A stretch of DNA of 52,500 bases from Planctomycetota bacterium (GCA_029250885.1 JAQXEK010000077.1:1-52500); one strand, 5' to 3'. Counted from the first letter of the stretch, positions 29,525-38,251 are shown. Translations and numbers: made by a program. Notes: generated by a model not told the origin, from the sequence alone.

Positions 29525-29974
29525 TCAGGTTGCCGGAATCTCTTCTAAAGAGAAGGTGACAGGACCGTCCCCTACGCACTCCACATCCATGTGCTCGCCA
29601 AAGGCTCCGCGGGCCACAGTTAGCCCCAGGTCTGCGAGGCATTCGGCAAAGTGCTCGTACAGCGGACGGGCGACATCTGGGCGGGCGGCCCTATCAAAGG
29701 AGGGGCGGCGGCCTTTTTTACCGTCAGCAGCTAGGGTGAACTGGCTAATCACAAGGGCCGATGCATCGGTGTCTAGGGCGGACAAGTTCATCTTGCCGTC
29801 GTCATCGACGAAGAACCGGAAGCGCGCGATGCGCTCAGCTAGGGCCCGGGAGCTGGCCTCGCCATCTCCCTCTAGAACGCAGACGAAGATCACCATTCCG
29901 TGCCCGATTTTGCCCGCGACCTTGCCTAAGGCCCGCACTTCGGCGCGGCTCACGCGCTGTACCACGGCCTTCAC
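29525..29974 (-). CDS. dtd: D-aminoacyl-tRNA deacylase (DTD)
   Basis: A 149-residue DTD that hydrolyses D-amino acids (and glycine from tRNA-Ala) off mischarged tRNA. It begins MKAVVQRVSRAEVRALGKVA and has the catalytic SQFTL motif (about 77-81), GRRPSFDRAA (88-97) and the Gly-cisPro chirality-proofreading motif in GDGPVTF near the C-terminus. Length is normal. Its ATG overlaps the upstream lipoprotein stop (ATGA), so it is the third gene of a coupled operon. Confidence 0.96.
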   Translation of the reverse strand: MKAVVQRVSRAEVRALGKVAGKIGHGMVIFVCVLEGDGEASSRALAERIARFRFFVDDDGKMNLSALDTDASALVISQFTLAADGKKGRRPSFDRAARPDVARPLYEHFAECLADLGLTVARGAFGEHMDVECVGDGPVTFSLEEIPAT

Positions 29975-31161
29975 GGGGCACCGGACTCTAGCGGTAGACC
30001 GAAGCCCTCATTGCGTAGGCGCTCGAGCCGAACCTGGGCTTGGATAAAGCGCATCAGTTCGTCGAACTCGTTGCCGCTGACGGCGCCGGTCTGCACTTTC
30101 TTGGCAATGATCTCTAGTGCCGCCGCCCAAGCCTCGGCGGCCTTCTCTGGCTCCCGGAACCAGCGCTCGAAGAGACGGGCCCGCTGCATCTCAGCTAGGG
30201 GCAGGGAGAGCCCGGCTTCGGTAGCCGTCGCGAGGATGGCGTTGCTCTGGGCGAGGGCCTCCTCGGCACGCCCCACCGAGGCCAGCGCGGCGGCCCGGGC
30301 CAAGCCGGCCCGGATCGCTGTGCTTAAGCCGGCCGGACCCCATGGGCTCGAGGGTGCGCCAGGCGTCTCGCCTAGGCTCGCGCCTCGCAGATAGTCGAGC
30401 CCTTGCAAGGCCTCGAGGGCGCCCTTGCCGTCGTTGCGCCCCATGCGCAGGATCGCCAGGTCGACCACCGCGTCGTACCAGACGGCGGACGGCACCTCGG
30501 CGGCTTCCATCGCGCGATCGAGCCAATAGGCCAGGCGAACTTCCTTGCTGGCGAGCTGCTGGCCCGAGGACTCGAGCCGAACCTCCAGGCGCCGGGCAAG
30601 CAGGTGGCCAGGCTGCGCCTTCAGAGCTTCGCGCAGGCTGGCCCGGGCGGCGCCCAAATCGCCGCTCTCCATAAGCCGGAACGCCAAACCGTAGTGGGCC
30701 CAGGCGCGGATGTCGGCCTGATTCCTAGGCTCAGCGTTTAGGATCTCTTCGAGCATGTTCATGCTGGCGACGCCGTCTTCGTCCATACGAGCCGCTAGAA
30801 GAAAGTCGATCCCGCGCTGGGACTGCTTTGCCTTAAGCCAGGCCACCATGGAGACCATCTGCCAAGGACCGAAGATCAATCCGCGGGGTGCTCGCTTTTG
30901 GCTGAGCTCCGCGTCTTGGCCAATCAGCGCTGCAATGACGCAATCTGGCCCATTGAGTCGGGTATTGGCGAGGATTGCGCTCACGCTGAGGAAGTCACCA
31001 CGCTCTAGGGCGGCCCGCGCCTGACGCAGGTAGACCTCGTGCCCGGCGGGGATCCCCTGGGCGGCAAAGCTCGGGCGCTCCCAAGTGGGCGCGACTCCGG
31101 AGCCGCCGCAGCTCGCGGCGCAAAAAAGCCCCATGAGGAGCGCTGCTCGAAGGGCCCTCAC
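29971..31161 (-). CDS. Predicted lipoprotein with TPR-like helical repeats
   Basis: A 396-residue protein of unknown function. A signal peptide ends at a lipobox (LFCAASC, Cys18). The rest is alpha-helical with tetratricopeptide-like spacing: YLRQARAALERGDFLSVSAI (about 44-63), YGLAFRLMESGDLGAARASL with REALKAQPGHLLARR (about 158-193), and GRNDGKGALEALQGL. TPR lipoproteins usually scaffold envelope complexes. The start is GTG, overlapping the stop of the upstream lipoprotein (GTGA), so translation is coupled. The repeat assignment is by eye. Confidence 0.65.
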   Translation of the reverse strand: MRALRAALLMGLFCAASCGGSGVAPTWERPSFAAQGIPAGHEVYLRQARAALERGDFLSVSAILANTRLNGPDCVIAALIGQDAELSQKRAPRGLIFGPWQMVSMVAWLKAKQSQRGIDFLLAARMDEDGVASMNMLEEILNAEPRNQADIRAWAHYGLAFRLMESGDLGAARASLREALKAQPGHLLARRLEVRLESSGQQLASKEVRLAYWLDRAMEAAEVPSAVWYDAVVDLAILRMGRNDGKGALEALQGLDYLRGASLGETPGAPSSPWGPAGLSTAIRAGLARAAALASVGRAEEALAQSNAILATATEAGLSLPLAEMQRARLFERWFREPEKAAEAWAAALEIIAKKVQTGAVSGNEFDELMRFIQAQVRLERLRNEGFGLPLESGAP

Positions 31162-31718
31162 TTGCCGCCGCTAAAGACGAGCCTATCGCCGCGCTGCTCG
31201 GTCTCGCCGGATAGGGAGCCGCGGGCGTCGGTGTTATGCCAGGAGACGCGGCCGGCGGCCACGATACGGACCTCCACATCGCCGGGGCGCTCGAGCACCA
31301 TGACACTGTCGAGAGCGACGATCTTCCAGTTGTCGAGGCCAGCGACGATCTCCACAAACGCAGACGGGTCCTTGCGCTTGAGAACCTGGCGAAAGCCCTC
31401 GGGCAGGGTGTCCGCGCTGTAGTCCAAGTTGGTCGCATCCTGACGCAGGGCGACGTGGTCCATGAGTCCCTTGGGGCCCTCGATCACAACGCGGTCGGCC
31501 ACGAGCAGGGAGCCATGGGTGAAGGCGTCGGTCCAGGGCTTCTCCAGAGCCTGTTCGGCCAGGGCTTGCTCATCGTCCGAGGGCGAATCACCGGTGCTCC
31601 CACAGCCACCGAGGGTGAGGGCGCAGAGTGCGCCCAGGACCAGGGTGCCCTTGGACTTCCGGCTTTGTGCGCGGCTAAGCCCAGGCTTGCCCATTCCAGT
31701 TCGCAGTCGGTTCATCAT
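31158..31718 (-). CDS. Small predicted lipoprotein, function unknown
   Basis: A 186-residue protein with a basic N-terminus, a hydrophobic segment and a lipobox LTLGGC (Cys39), followed by an acidic linker and a beta-rich domain. The repeated pattern of SLLVADRVVIEGPKGLMDHV and DSVMVLERPGDVEVRIVAAG reads like beta-strand pairs, somewhat reminiscent of OstA/LptC-like folds. That resemblance is only an impression. A purine-rich AAGGATGG precedes the ATG. It is the first gene of the coupled lipoprotein-lipoprotein-dtd operon, 55 bases after trpS. Confidence 0.6.
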   Translation of the reverse strand: MMNRLRTGMGKPGLSRAQSRKSKGTLVLGALCALTLGGCGSTGDSPSDDEQALAEQALEKPWTDAFTHGSLLVADRVVIEGPKGLMDHVALRQDATNLDYSADTLPEGFRQVLKRKDPSAFVEIVAGLDNWKIVALDSVMVLERPGDVEVRIVAAGRVSWHNTDARGSLSGETEQRGDRLVFSGGK

Positions 31719-31773
31719 GATGCATCCATCCTTGATTCGGGTTTGTTTAGGGCATTCAAATGCATATTTAAGG

Positions 31774-32775
31774 CTACTTTAGGCCACAGGCCCGCATGGC
31801 GCGGTCGCGGACCATTTGAGCCCGGGCACGGGCCGTGGCGGCGCCGCGCTGCAAGGCGGCTTCGACTTCGGCAGGGTTGGCGATCAGCTCTTCCCTACGC
31901 TTGCGAGCCGGGGCGAAGTACTCCTCCATTGCCTCCACAACTCGCATTTTAAGGTGGCCATAACCGGGCGCATCGGGCCCTCCCTTGCGAACGCGCTCCT
32001 TCCAATCCTCTAACTCCTTGGCCTCCAAGAACAAGGCTAAGAAGTCAAACAAGACCAGCTCGTCGGGGTTCTTCGGCTCGCTGGGCTCGCGACTATCAGT
32101 GGGCACGCGACCAATGGCCTTCTTAAGCTTCTTCCCGGACTCGAAAATCCAGATCGAGTTGCCGTAGCTCTTGCTCATCTTTTGGCCATCTACACCGGGC
32201 ACCTTTTGGAACAATTCCGAGGCCGCCATGCGGTACTCGGGGCGCACGAAAGCGTAGCCGTCCGGCGTGTGCTTGCCGTAGGTGTTGTTGAAGTAGCCCG
32301 CCATGTCTTGGGTCATCTCCACGTGCTGGATCTGGTCCTTGCCCACAGGCACAACGTCCGAGTCGTATGCGAGGATGTCGGCTGCCATCAAGACGGGGTA
32401 GGTGAAGAGCCCAACGTTCGGCTTGATGCCATTCCCCACCTTATCCTTATAGGAGTGCGCGCGCTCGAGCAGCCCCATGCCGGTGACGCAGCTCAGCAGC
32501 CAGGCGATCTCGTGCACTTCGGGCACGTCGGTCTGGCGGAACAGGGAGCACTTCTCCGGATCGAGGCCTAGGGCCAGGTAGGTGATCGCAGTCTCCTGGA
32601 CTAGGCCGCGCAGCTCTTCCGGATCACGGCTGGTGGTCAAAGCATGGTAGTCCGCGATGAAGTAGAAGTGGTCCCCGGGCGTGGCGGTCCCATCAATGTG
32701 CTGCTTGATGGCGCCAAAATAGTTGCCGAGGTGCTGGCGGCCAGAGGATTGGATGCCGCTGAGGAAGGTGGTCAT
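31774..32775 (-). CDS. trpS: Tryptophanyl-tRNA synthetase
   Basis: A 333-residue class I synthetase that charges tRNA-Trp. The HIGH-type signature is SSGRQHLGN (10-18) and the KMSKS loop is intact (199-203). VPVGKDQIQHVEMTQDMA (143-160) and DILAYDSDVV are typical Trp-binding and dimer segments. The length matches the bacterial enzyme. It is on the minus strand, divergent from the lipoprotein-mla operon, and probably read into the small lipoprotein gene downstream because I see no terminator between them. Confidence 0.97.
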   Translation of the reverse strand: MTTFLSGIQSSGRQHLGNYFGAIKQHIDGTATPGDHFYFIADYHALTTSRDPEELRGLVQETAITYLALGLDPEKCSLFRQTDVPEVHEIAWLLSCVTGMGLLERAHSYKDKVGNGIKPNVGLFTYPVLMAADILAYDSDVVPVGKDQIQHVEMTQDMAGYFNNTYGKHTPDGYAFVRPEYRMAASELFQKVPGVDGQKMSKSYGNSIWIFESGKKLKKAIGRVPTDSREPSEPKNPDELVLFDFLALFLEAKELEDWKERVRKGGPDAPGYGHLKMRVVEAMEEYFAPARKRREELIANPAEVEAALQRGAATARARAQMVRDRAMRACGLK

Positions 32776-32917
32776 GGTCAGGGTTGGGCCGAGTGCGGCC
32801 CTAGGGTTGCGTGGTTTCCGGGGTCGAAGTTAGCAGGGCGCAAGCTCTACGTCTACTTGTGCGCAACTTGCTGGGCAGAAGCTTGCTCCGAAGCCTAGAG
32901 AAGTTGAGAATGGGACC

Positions 32918-34546
32918 ATGGCGGAGAGGTGGAAAAGCAGGAGAAGAGAGCTCGCACTCGCAGCGGCGCTCTTGGTGGGTGGCTGTGCAAGTCCGACGTC
33001 GGATTGGCACTTGGCGCCATTTGCGACCCACATGAATGGTTTCGACGGCGGCACGACTGCCGAGTTCGCCGGCGGCATCGGCCTGCTGAAGGATCCCGGC
33101 CCCGAAGGCGGCCCCAAGATCCGAGCCCTGCGCCCGATCCTCTCGGAGACCTGGAACGAAGACGGCACGCGTATTCTCGACTGGTTTCCGCCTCTAGGCC
33201 GAACCTCCTGGCGCAAAGACGAGCTCGTCAGCTATTTCTTTCCCTTCTACACAGCGCGCTCGACCCCGAACAGCGGCCGGCGCAAGTTCATGATGCTGAT
33301 GCTGCCGGGCATCCTCTACACCCAAGAGGCCGACGAGACCAACCACCTGGCCATCTTGCCGTTCTACGGTGACGTCCGCGACTTCGCCACCTTCGACCGG
33401 ATCCGGTTCGTGCTGTTCCCGCTCTACATGCGGACCGTGCGCGAAAAGAACGAAACCGACCACGCCCTCTTCCCCGTCTTTTCGTTGACGCGCCCCCAGA
33501 CCGATATCGACGGTAACCGGGTTGGCAACACCGAAGGCTGGCGCGTCTGGCCCCTTTATGGCCAGGTCAAGCGCGACAACAGCTACGATCGACGCTTCGT
33601 GCTGTGGCCCGTCGGAAACTTCCAAACGAACCACCTCGAACGTCCGGAAGAGAAACAAGAGCACATCAACAGCGCCTTCCCGCTCTTCACCCAGACCAAG
33701 GTGGGCACCTACCGGGGCTACACCTTCCTTTGGCCACTCTTTGGCTATGCCACCGACCCCCGCGAAGATTTTATCCAGGTGGATGCGCCTTTCCCCCTCG
33801 TCCGCTACCAGCGCGGCGGCAAGAACACGAACGGAGTCGAGCGAACACGCTTCTGGCCCTTCTACAGCCATCTCAAAGCCGATCTAGCGGAGTCCACATC
33901 TGTGATGTGGCCCCTGATCACATGGCGCCACGAGGACTACTTTGGTCGCGACCGCGACAGCCTGTACATGCTGCCCTTTTGGCGCAGCTGGACGGAGCGC
34001 ATCGATCGGGGCGAGCGCGAAGGTGAGATCACCGAATCCTGGCGCAAGTTTTGGCCCTTGTGGAGCCAGGAGGTCACCGGGCCTCGGACAACCAATACTG
34101 TTTTGCCGCTCAACCCGCTCATGAAGAGCGACTTTGTGGACTTTCACTGGGGCTGGATTTGGCAGCTGTACCGCTCGATGGAGGATGGCGAGAACCGCAC
34201 GGAGCGTGGTTGGCTTGGGCTCTGGTGGCGCGAAAAGAACGCGGTCGAAGATCGCAAATCCTTCACTGGACTCTGGTCAAGGCGCACCGTCAACCGCGAT
34301 GATATGAGCTACACCGAGACGTCCCTTCTCTTCGGACTGATCCGCTGGCGAAGCTCCGATGACGAAGTCCACGACTCAGGCCTAATGCGCCCCGCCTTCC
34401 CAGGTCCAGGCTGGCCCGCCATGGAGCTACCCAAGGGCGGAGTGAACTCGTCCCCTACCGAACACGAACACCTGATTGACTTGAAGGCAAAAGAAACACA
34501 CAACCCAGGAGAGGACGGAGATGCAAATCTTCCCAGGGTTTACTAA
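32918..34546 (+). CDS. Lipoprotein with repeated (W/F)PL(F/Y/W) motifs, linked to mlaEFD
   Basis: A 542-residue protein with a signal peptide and lipobox (ALLVGGC, Cys23). From about residue 100 onward it repeats a short aromatic strand motif every 25-45 residues: YFFPFYTA, AILPFYGD, VLFPLYMR, ALFPVFSL, RVWPLYGQ, VLWPVGNF, SAFPLFTQ, FLWPLFGY, APFPLVRY, RFWPFYSH, VMWPLITW, YMLPFWRS, KFWPLWSQ and others, separated by charged turns. This predicts a long beta-rich surface or outer-membrane protein. Its 3' end overlaps mlaE by 26 bases, so it heads the Mla operon and may be the outer-membrane partner of that transporter. I recognise no named family. Confidence 0.7.
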   Translation: MAERWKSRRRELALAAALLVGGCASPTSDWHLAPFATHMNGFDGGTTAEFAGGIGLLKDPGPEGGPKIRALRPILSETWNEDGTRILDWFPPLGRTSWRKDELVSYFFPFYTARSTPNSGRRKFMMLMLPGILYTQEADETNHLAILPFYGDVRDFATFDRIRFVLFPLYMRTVREKNETDHALFPVFSLTRPQTDIDGNRVGNTEGWRVWPLYGQVKRDNSYDRRFVLWPVGNFQTNHLERPEEKQEHINSAFPLFTQTKVGTYRGYTFLWPLFGYATDPREDFIQVDAPFPLVRYQRGGKNTNGVERTRFWPFYSHLKADLAESTSVMWPLITWRHEDYFGRDRDSLYMLPFWRSWTERIDRGEREGEITESWRKFWPLWSQEVTGPRTTNTVLPLNPLMKSDFVDFHWGWIWQLYRSMEDGENRTERGWLGLWWREKNAVEDRKSFTGLWSRRTVNRDDMSYTETSLLFGLIRWRSSDDEVHDSGLMRPAFPGPGWPAMELPKGGVNSSPTEHEHLIDLKAKETHNPGEDGDANLPRVY

Positions 34547-35306
34547 TTTCGCTCGCAGTCTAGGGGCCCAGGGCGTTCTGTTCTTCCAGGTCCTCGCGCG
34601 CCTTCACCACATTCCGAAGCGTCGCGCCTTTGTGTCCGCCCAGCTCTATGGCGCGGGCAACAAGGTGCTGCACGTCGTCCTCTTGGTGTCCTTTGTTATG
34701 GGCATGGTGCTCTCTCTGCAGACCGGCTTGGTGCTTGCGGATTATGGGCAGCAAGATCAGGTCGGCATCGTCGTCGCCGTGACGATGGCCCGCGAAATGG
34801 GGCCTTTCATTACCGCCATCATTCTGAGCGCAACCGTGGGCAGCGCACTGGCGGCCGAAATCGGCACCATGGCCGTAAGTGACGAACTGAGTGCCCTGGA
34901 GGTCCTCTCCGTGGACAAGATTAGCTTCATCGTCATGCCTAGGGTCGTGGCCCTGATCCTCATGGCGCCAGTGCTGACAATCTTTGCAGACACTATGGGC
35001 ATCGTGGGTGGCGGCTTTGTGGCACGCTCACAGCTCGGCGTGAGTGCGCCCCTCTACTACGACTCTGCACTGGAATCCCTACGGCAGCTCGGCGGCCTAG
35101 TCGCCGTGCCCAAGGACGTCTACGGCGGGCTCATGAAGTCCATGGTCTTCGGCGGGGTTGTCGCCATCATCTCCTGTGCCGAGGGGCTCCGCACCCGAGG
35201 GGGCGCCCTGGGTGTTGGCGACGCAACGCGCACCGCGGTCCGCGACTCGATCATCGCAATCATCATCGTGAACTATTTCATCACCTGGTTCCTCTACCAG
35301 AACTAA
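34521..35306 (+). CDS. mlaE: MlaE-type ABC transporter permease
   Basis: A 261-residue MlaE/YrbE-family permease of an MCE lipid transport system in the inner membrane. It shows the family core QLYGAGNKVLHVVLLVSFVM, GMVLSLQTG, AREMGPFITAIILSATVGSA, LAAEIGTMAVSDELSALEVL and MPRVVALILMAPVLTIFADT, with about five membrane helices. The ATG is preceded by a strong purine-rich site (AGGAGAGGACGGAG) lying inside the 3' end of the upstream lipoprotein gene, which supports this start. mlaF follows after 3 bases. Confidence 0.95.
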   Translation: MQIFPGFTNFARSLGAQGVLFFQVLARLHHIPKRRAFVSAQLYGAGNKVLHVVLLVSFVMGMVLSLQTGLVLADYGQQDQVGIVVAVTMAREMGPFITAIILSATVGSALAAEIGTMAVSDELSALEVLSVDKISFIVMPRVVALILMAPVLTIFADTMGIVGGGFVARSQLGVSAPLYYDSALESLRQLGGLVAVPKDVYGGLMKSMVFGGVVAIISCAEGLRTRGGALGVGDATRTAVRDSIIAIIIVNYFITWFLYQN

Positions 35307-35309
35307 TCC

Positions 35310-36107
35310 GTGACCCAAGCTATTAGAAACCAACGCAAGCCGGACGTGCTCTCCTCGGGCCCTGTGCCCGAGGATGTCAGCATTCGCTTCGACAAGGTGT
35401 ATAAAGCATTTGGCACAAAGAAAGTGCTCAACGGCTTGAGCCTAGATGTCAAGCGCGGCGAGGCGCTGATACTCATGGGCCCCTCGGGTACTGGCAAGTC
35501 CGTGACCCTACGCCACGCGATCGGGCTGCTGACTCAGGACTCCGGCGACGTCTGGGTCGAGGGTCACGACATGGCCCGCATCACGGCACCAGAGCTATTC
35601 AACCTGCGCAAGCGCATGGGCTATCTCTTCCAAGAGGGCGCGCTGATCAACTGGATGAGCGTAGCCGACAACGTCGCCCTTCCCCTAGTGGAGAACTCCG
35701 ACCTTTCCCCGTCTGAGGTCGAGCAGCGAGTCCGCGAAAAGCTGGATTTGGTGCATCTTGAGGGTGTCTGGAGCGAAATGCCGAGTGAGATCTCCGGGGG
35801 CATGAAGAAGCGTGTGGGCCTGGCCAGGGCCCTGATCACCGAGCCGGAATTGATTCTGTATGACGAACCCAATGCGGGACTCGACCCCGAGATCTCTCAG
35901 TCCATCAATCATTTGATCCGTGAGGTCTCCGACACCCTGGGCATCACGTCTATGGTGATCACACACATGGTCTCCTGTGTCCGCACGGTGGCCGATCGCG
36001 TTGTCCTTCTCGATGAGGGCAAGGTGATTGTCGACGCTGCGCCTGATGACTTCTTGAACCACGACCACCCGAGGTTGCGACGCTTCCTCGGCCAGGATCC
36101 CGACTGA
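35310..36107 (+). CDS. mlaF: MlaF-type ABC transporter ATP-binding protein
   Basis: A 265-residue ATPase energising MCE-linked lipid transport. Walker A GPSGTGKS (57-64), Q-loop FQEGALINWMSV (107-118), signature ISGGMKKR (161-168), Walker B LILYDEPNAGLDP (181-193) and the switch histidine in SMVITHM. The SGGMKKR form of the signature is characteristic of MlaF/MKL proteins. The start is GTG, 3 bases after the mlaE stop. mlaD follows after 30 bases. Confidence 0.96.
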   Translation: MTQAIRNQRKPDVLSSGPVPEDVSIRFDKVYKAFGTKKVLNGLSLDVKRGEALILMGPSGTGKSVTLRHAIGLLTQDSGDVWVEGHDMARITAPELFNLRKRMGYLFQEGALINWMSVADNVALPLVENSDLSPSEVEQRVREKLDLVHLEGVWSEMPSEISGGMKKRVGLARALITEPELILYDEPNAGLDPEISQSINHLIREVSDTLGITSMVITHMVSCVRTVADRVVLLDEGKVIVDAAPDDFLNHDHPRLRRFLGQDPD

Positions 36108-36137
36108 TCCAAACCAAACCCCGACTTTCAAACCCCA

Positions 36138-37340
36138 ATGTCCAACAAGCAACAGACCCTGCTCGGACTCCTCGCCATCGCCGCCATGACGATGCTGGGT
36201 TACTACACGCTATTCCTCAACGATGTCACGCTGTTCGGCGAGGTCATCAAGATGCGCGTGCAGTTCCCCTTGGCCAACGAACTACGCAATGGCGACGCCG
36301 TCTATGTGGCCGGCATTCGTGTGGGGCGTGTGAAGTCGATCGACTTCAATGCCCTGGCGGAGAAGCGCGAGCAGCGGGTCACAGTCTTGCTCAACCTCGA
36401 CGAGAAGGTATACCTCTTTGAGGACTACGAGATTACGATCGAAGAGTCGACGCTTCTTGGCGGACGCAACATCTCCATCAACCCTGGCGAGGGTGCCATG
36501 CCTGAGATCACCTGGCATGCCGACTCTCCCCTGCAGGGAATGATGGGCAAGAGCCCCATGGACGCTTTTGAGCAGCTGTCTGCCTTGATCGCTGGCAACT
36601 CGGACTCCTTCTCGAACGTGATGTCGAATGTCGAGCTGATCACCAAGTCCGCCGCCGGCGATGAGGGCACCATCGGCAAGCTGCTTAACGATAAGGCTCT
36701 CGCGAACAAGCTCGACTCGGCTATTGGCGACTTTGTAGTCTTCGCTGAGGATGCCAAGGCCATCTCGAACCGCATTGCAAGCGGCGAGGGCACCATCGGC
36801 AAGTTAGTCTACACCGACAGCCTGCACGGCGATGTAGAGTCCATGCTCGCCGACCTAAACATCCTCACAGAGGGTCTAAAGGATGGAAAGGGCATCGCGG
36901 GCCGAATTCTTCAAGATGAAGATCTTGCCGACGAGATCGTCCGGGTCATCTCGAACTTTGAAGCGATCAGCGCTGGCCTCGAGGCGGGCGAAGGCAGCCT
37001 TGGCAAGCTGCTCAAGGATGAAGCTGCGGCAGTCAGCATCGAGCAGGCCAGCGCGCACCTTGCGACTCTCACCGAGCGCGTGGTCGCGGGCGAGGGCACC
37101 ATCGGAGCCCTCTTTAGTTCCGACGAACTCTACACTACCTACCGCGACTTCGGCACGCGCCTCGAACGCATCGCCGCCTCCATTGAAGAAGGCGATGGGA
37201 CGGTCAGCCAGCTCCTCAACAGCTCCGAATTCTACGACGAGCTTATGGTCGGTCTGCGCCTACTTAACCGCAGCCTCGAGGACTACCGCGAGGCTGCCCC
37301 CGTGTCCGCTTTCACAAGCGCGATCTTTAACGTCTTCTAG
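36138..37340 (+). CDS. mlaD: MlaD-type MCE protein with six GEGTIGKLL-like repeats
   Basis: A 400-residue MCE-domain substrate-binding protein anchored by an N-terminal helix (about 7-27). The MCE domain spans about 36-115 (MRVQFPLANELRNGDAVYVA, GIRVGRVKSI, TLLGGRNISINPG). After residue 170 there is a helical region with six copies of a Gly-rich turn: DEGTIGKLL (175-183), GEGTIGKL (216-223), GKGIAGRIL (250-258), GEGSLGKLL (284-292), GEGTIGALF (318-326) and GDGTVSQLL (352-360), spaced 34-41 residues. Similar repeats occur in other long MCE proteins and would form a helical needle or barrel crossing the periplasm. Confidence 0.93.
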   Translation: MSNKQQTLLGLLAIAAMTMLGYYTLFLNDVTLFGEVIKMRVQFPLANELRNGDAVYVAGIRVGRVKSIDFNALAEKREQRVTVLLNLDEKVYLFEDYEITIEESTLLGGRNISINPGEGAMPEITWHADSPLQGMMGKSPMDAFEQLSALIAGNSDSFSNVMSNVELITKSAAGDEGTIGKLLNDKALANKLDSAIGDFVVFAEDAKAISNRIASGEGTIGKLVYTDSLHGDVESMLADLNILTEGLKDGKGIAGRILQDEDLADEIVRVISNFEAISAGLEAGEGSLGKLLKDEAAAVSIEQASAHLATLTERVVAGEGTIGALFSSDELYTTYRDFGTRLERIAASIEEGDGTVSQLLNSSEFYDELMVGLRLLNRSLEDYREAAPVSAFTSAIFNVF

Positions 37341-37377
37341 GCGTTCACCGCATTGGCTTGGTTGGCCCGCGTTCGGG

Positions 37378-38055
37378 TCAGCTCTTCGGCTTTAGACCTG
37401 TAGAGAACTTCTCTAAGTAAGGTGCAATCAGCTGCTCGACCCATTTTCCAAATGGGTCGGACTCCAGGTGCACAGGCGCGCCCACCTTCGCGCTGCCCAA
37501 GGTGGTCGCGCGCAGGGTCTCGGGAATGATTGCCACCGAGAAGAGGTTCGCTCCAGGACGTACAACCGTCAGACTGATGCCGTCCACAGTCACGCTGCCC
37601 TTCGGCACAAGGTAGCGCTCGAAGCCATCCTCGCAGGAGAAGGTGAACAGCTTGCCACCATCCCCACTGTCTTCGATCGCGTGCACGGAGCCGCGGCCAT
37701 CCACGTGGCCCGAGACCACGTGCCCGCCGAGTCGATCCCCAAGGGCGAGGGCGCGCTCGAGGTTCACCATGTCACCGACCTTGAGCTCTCCGAACCAGGT
37801 GCAGTCCACGGTCTCGGCCGACAGATCGAAGACCATGTCCGCGCCAGGCGTTGCGGGGTCCACCACGTCCTGTGTGCCAGGGTCCCGGGACTCGACTAGG
37901 GTCAAGCAGCAGCCGGACACGGCGATGCTCTCTCCAATGGACCCGCGCCAGGCTAATTTCTGGCTGGGGGGAGCTTCGAGCACGATACGTAGGCCCGTCC
38001 CCAAGGGCTCGACGGCACGGACGGGAACTGCAGCTTCAACCAGACCGGTAAACAT
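37378..38055 (-). CDS. ribE: Riboflavin synthase, alpha chain
   Basis: A 225-residue enzyme that dismutates two molecules of 6,7-dimethyl-8-ribityllumazine to riboflavin. It starts with the family's invariant MFTGLVE, so I place the start at the ATG 38053-38055 rather than the TTG two codons upstream. It has two similar beta-barrel halves: SIGESIAVSGCCLTLVE with LERALALGDRLGGHVVSGHV, and VPKGSVTVDGISLTVV with GKWVEQLIAPYL at the end. It stands alone, convergent with mlaD. I found no FMN riboswitch consensus upstream. Confidence 0.96.
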   Translation of the reverse strand: MFTGLVEAAVPVRAVEPLGTGLRIVLEAPPSQKLAWRGSIGESIAVSGCCLTLVESRDPGTQDVVDPATPGADMVFDLSAETVDCTWFGELKVGDMVNLERALALGDRLGGHVVSGHVDGRGSVHAIEDSGDGGKLFTFSCEDGFERYLVPKGSVTVDGISLTVVRPGANLFSVAIIPETLRATTLGSAKVGAPVHLESDPFGKWVEQLIAPYLEKFSTGLKPKS

Positions 38056-38090
38056 GGGCAAGTAGGCGTCCTAAGCCTTTTCTCTATAAT

Positions 38091-38208
38091 GGCTTGAGAG
38101 TCCTGTGCACACTTGCCCAGGCCGCGCCTCACGCCTTGTAGTGGGCCCTATTCTCGCCGGGGAGTGGGCCCGGGGCAAGGGCTTGTGCCCAGACTCCTCG
38201 CGAAGGCC
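38091..38208. ncRNA. Candidate structured RNA element between ribE and trmD
   Basis: A 118-base segment whose ends pair over a long range: GGC-TT (38091-38095) with AA-G-GCC (38203-38208), GAGTC (38098-38102) with GACTC (38192-38196), TG and GCACA (38104-38111) with TGTGC and CA (38184-38191), and GCCC (38115-38118) with GGGC (38179-38182). An inner GGGCCC hairpin spans 38143-38171. All pairs are Watson-Crick, so either strand could fold. On the plus strand a TATAAT (38085-38090) lies just before it, without a clear -35. It could be a small RNA, the leader of trmD-rplS or a leader for ribE. No known RNA family is recognised. Confidence 0.3.
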
Positions 38209-38251
38209 TAATCTACTGTTTAAGCAAAGCGCCCTAAGTCCTAGCGAAACC

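Noticed and set aside
38056..38250. FMN riboswitch upstream of ribE
   Set aside because: Searched by eye for the AGGGUGAAAUUCC and CCGGCGGU core elements on the minus strand; neither is present.
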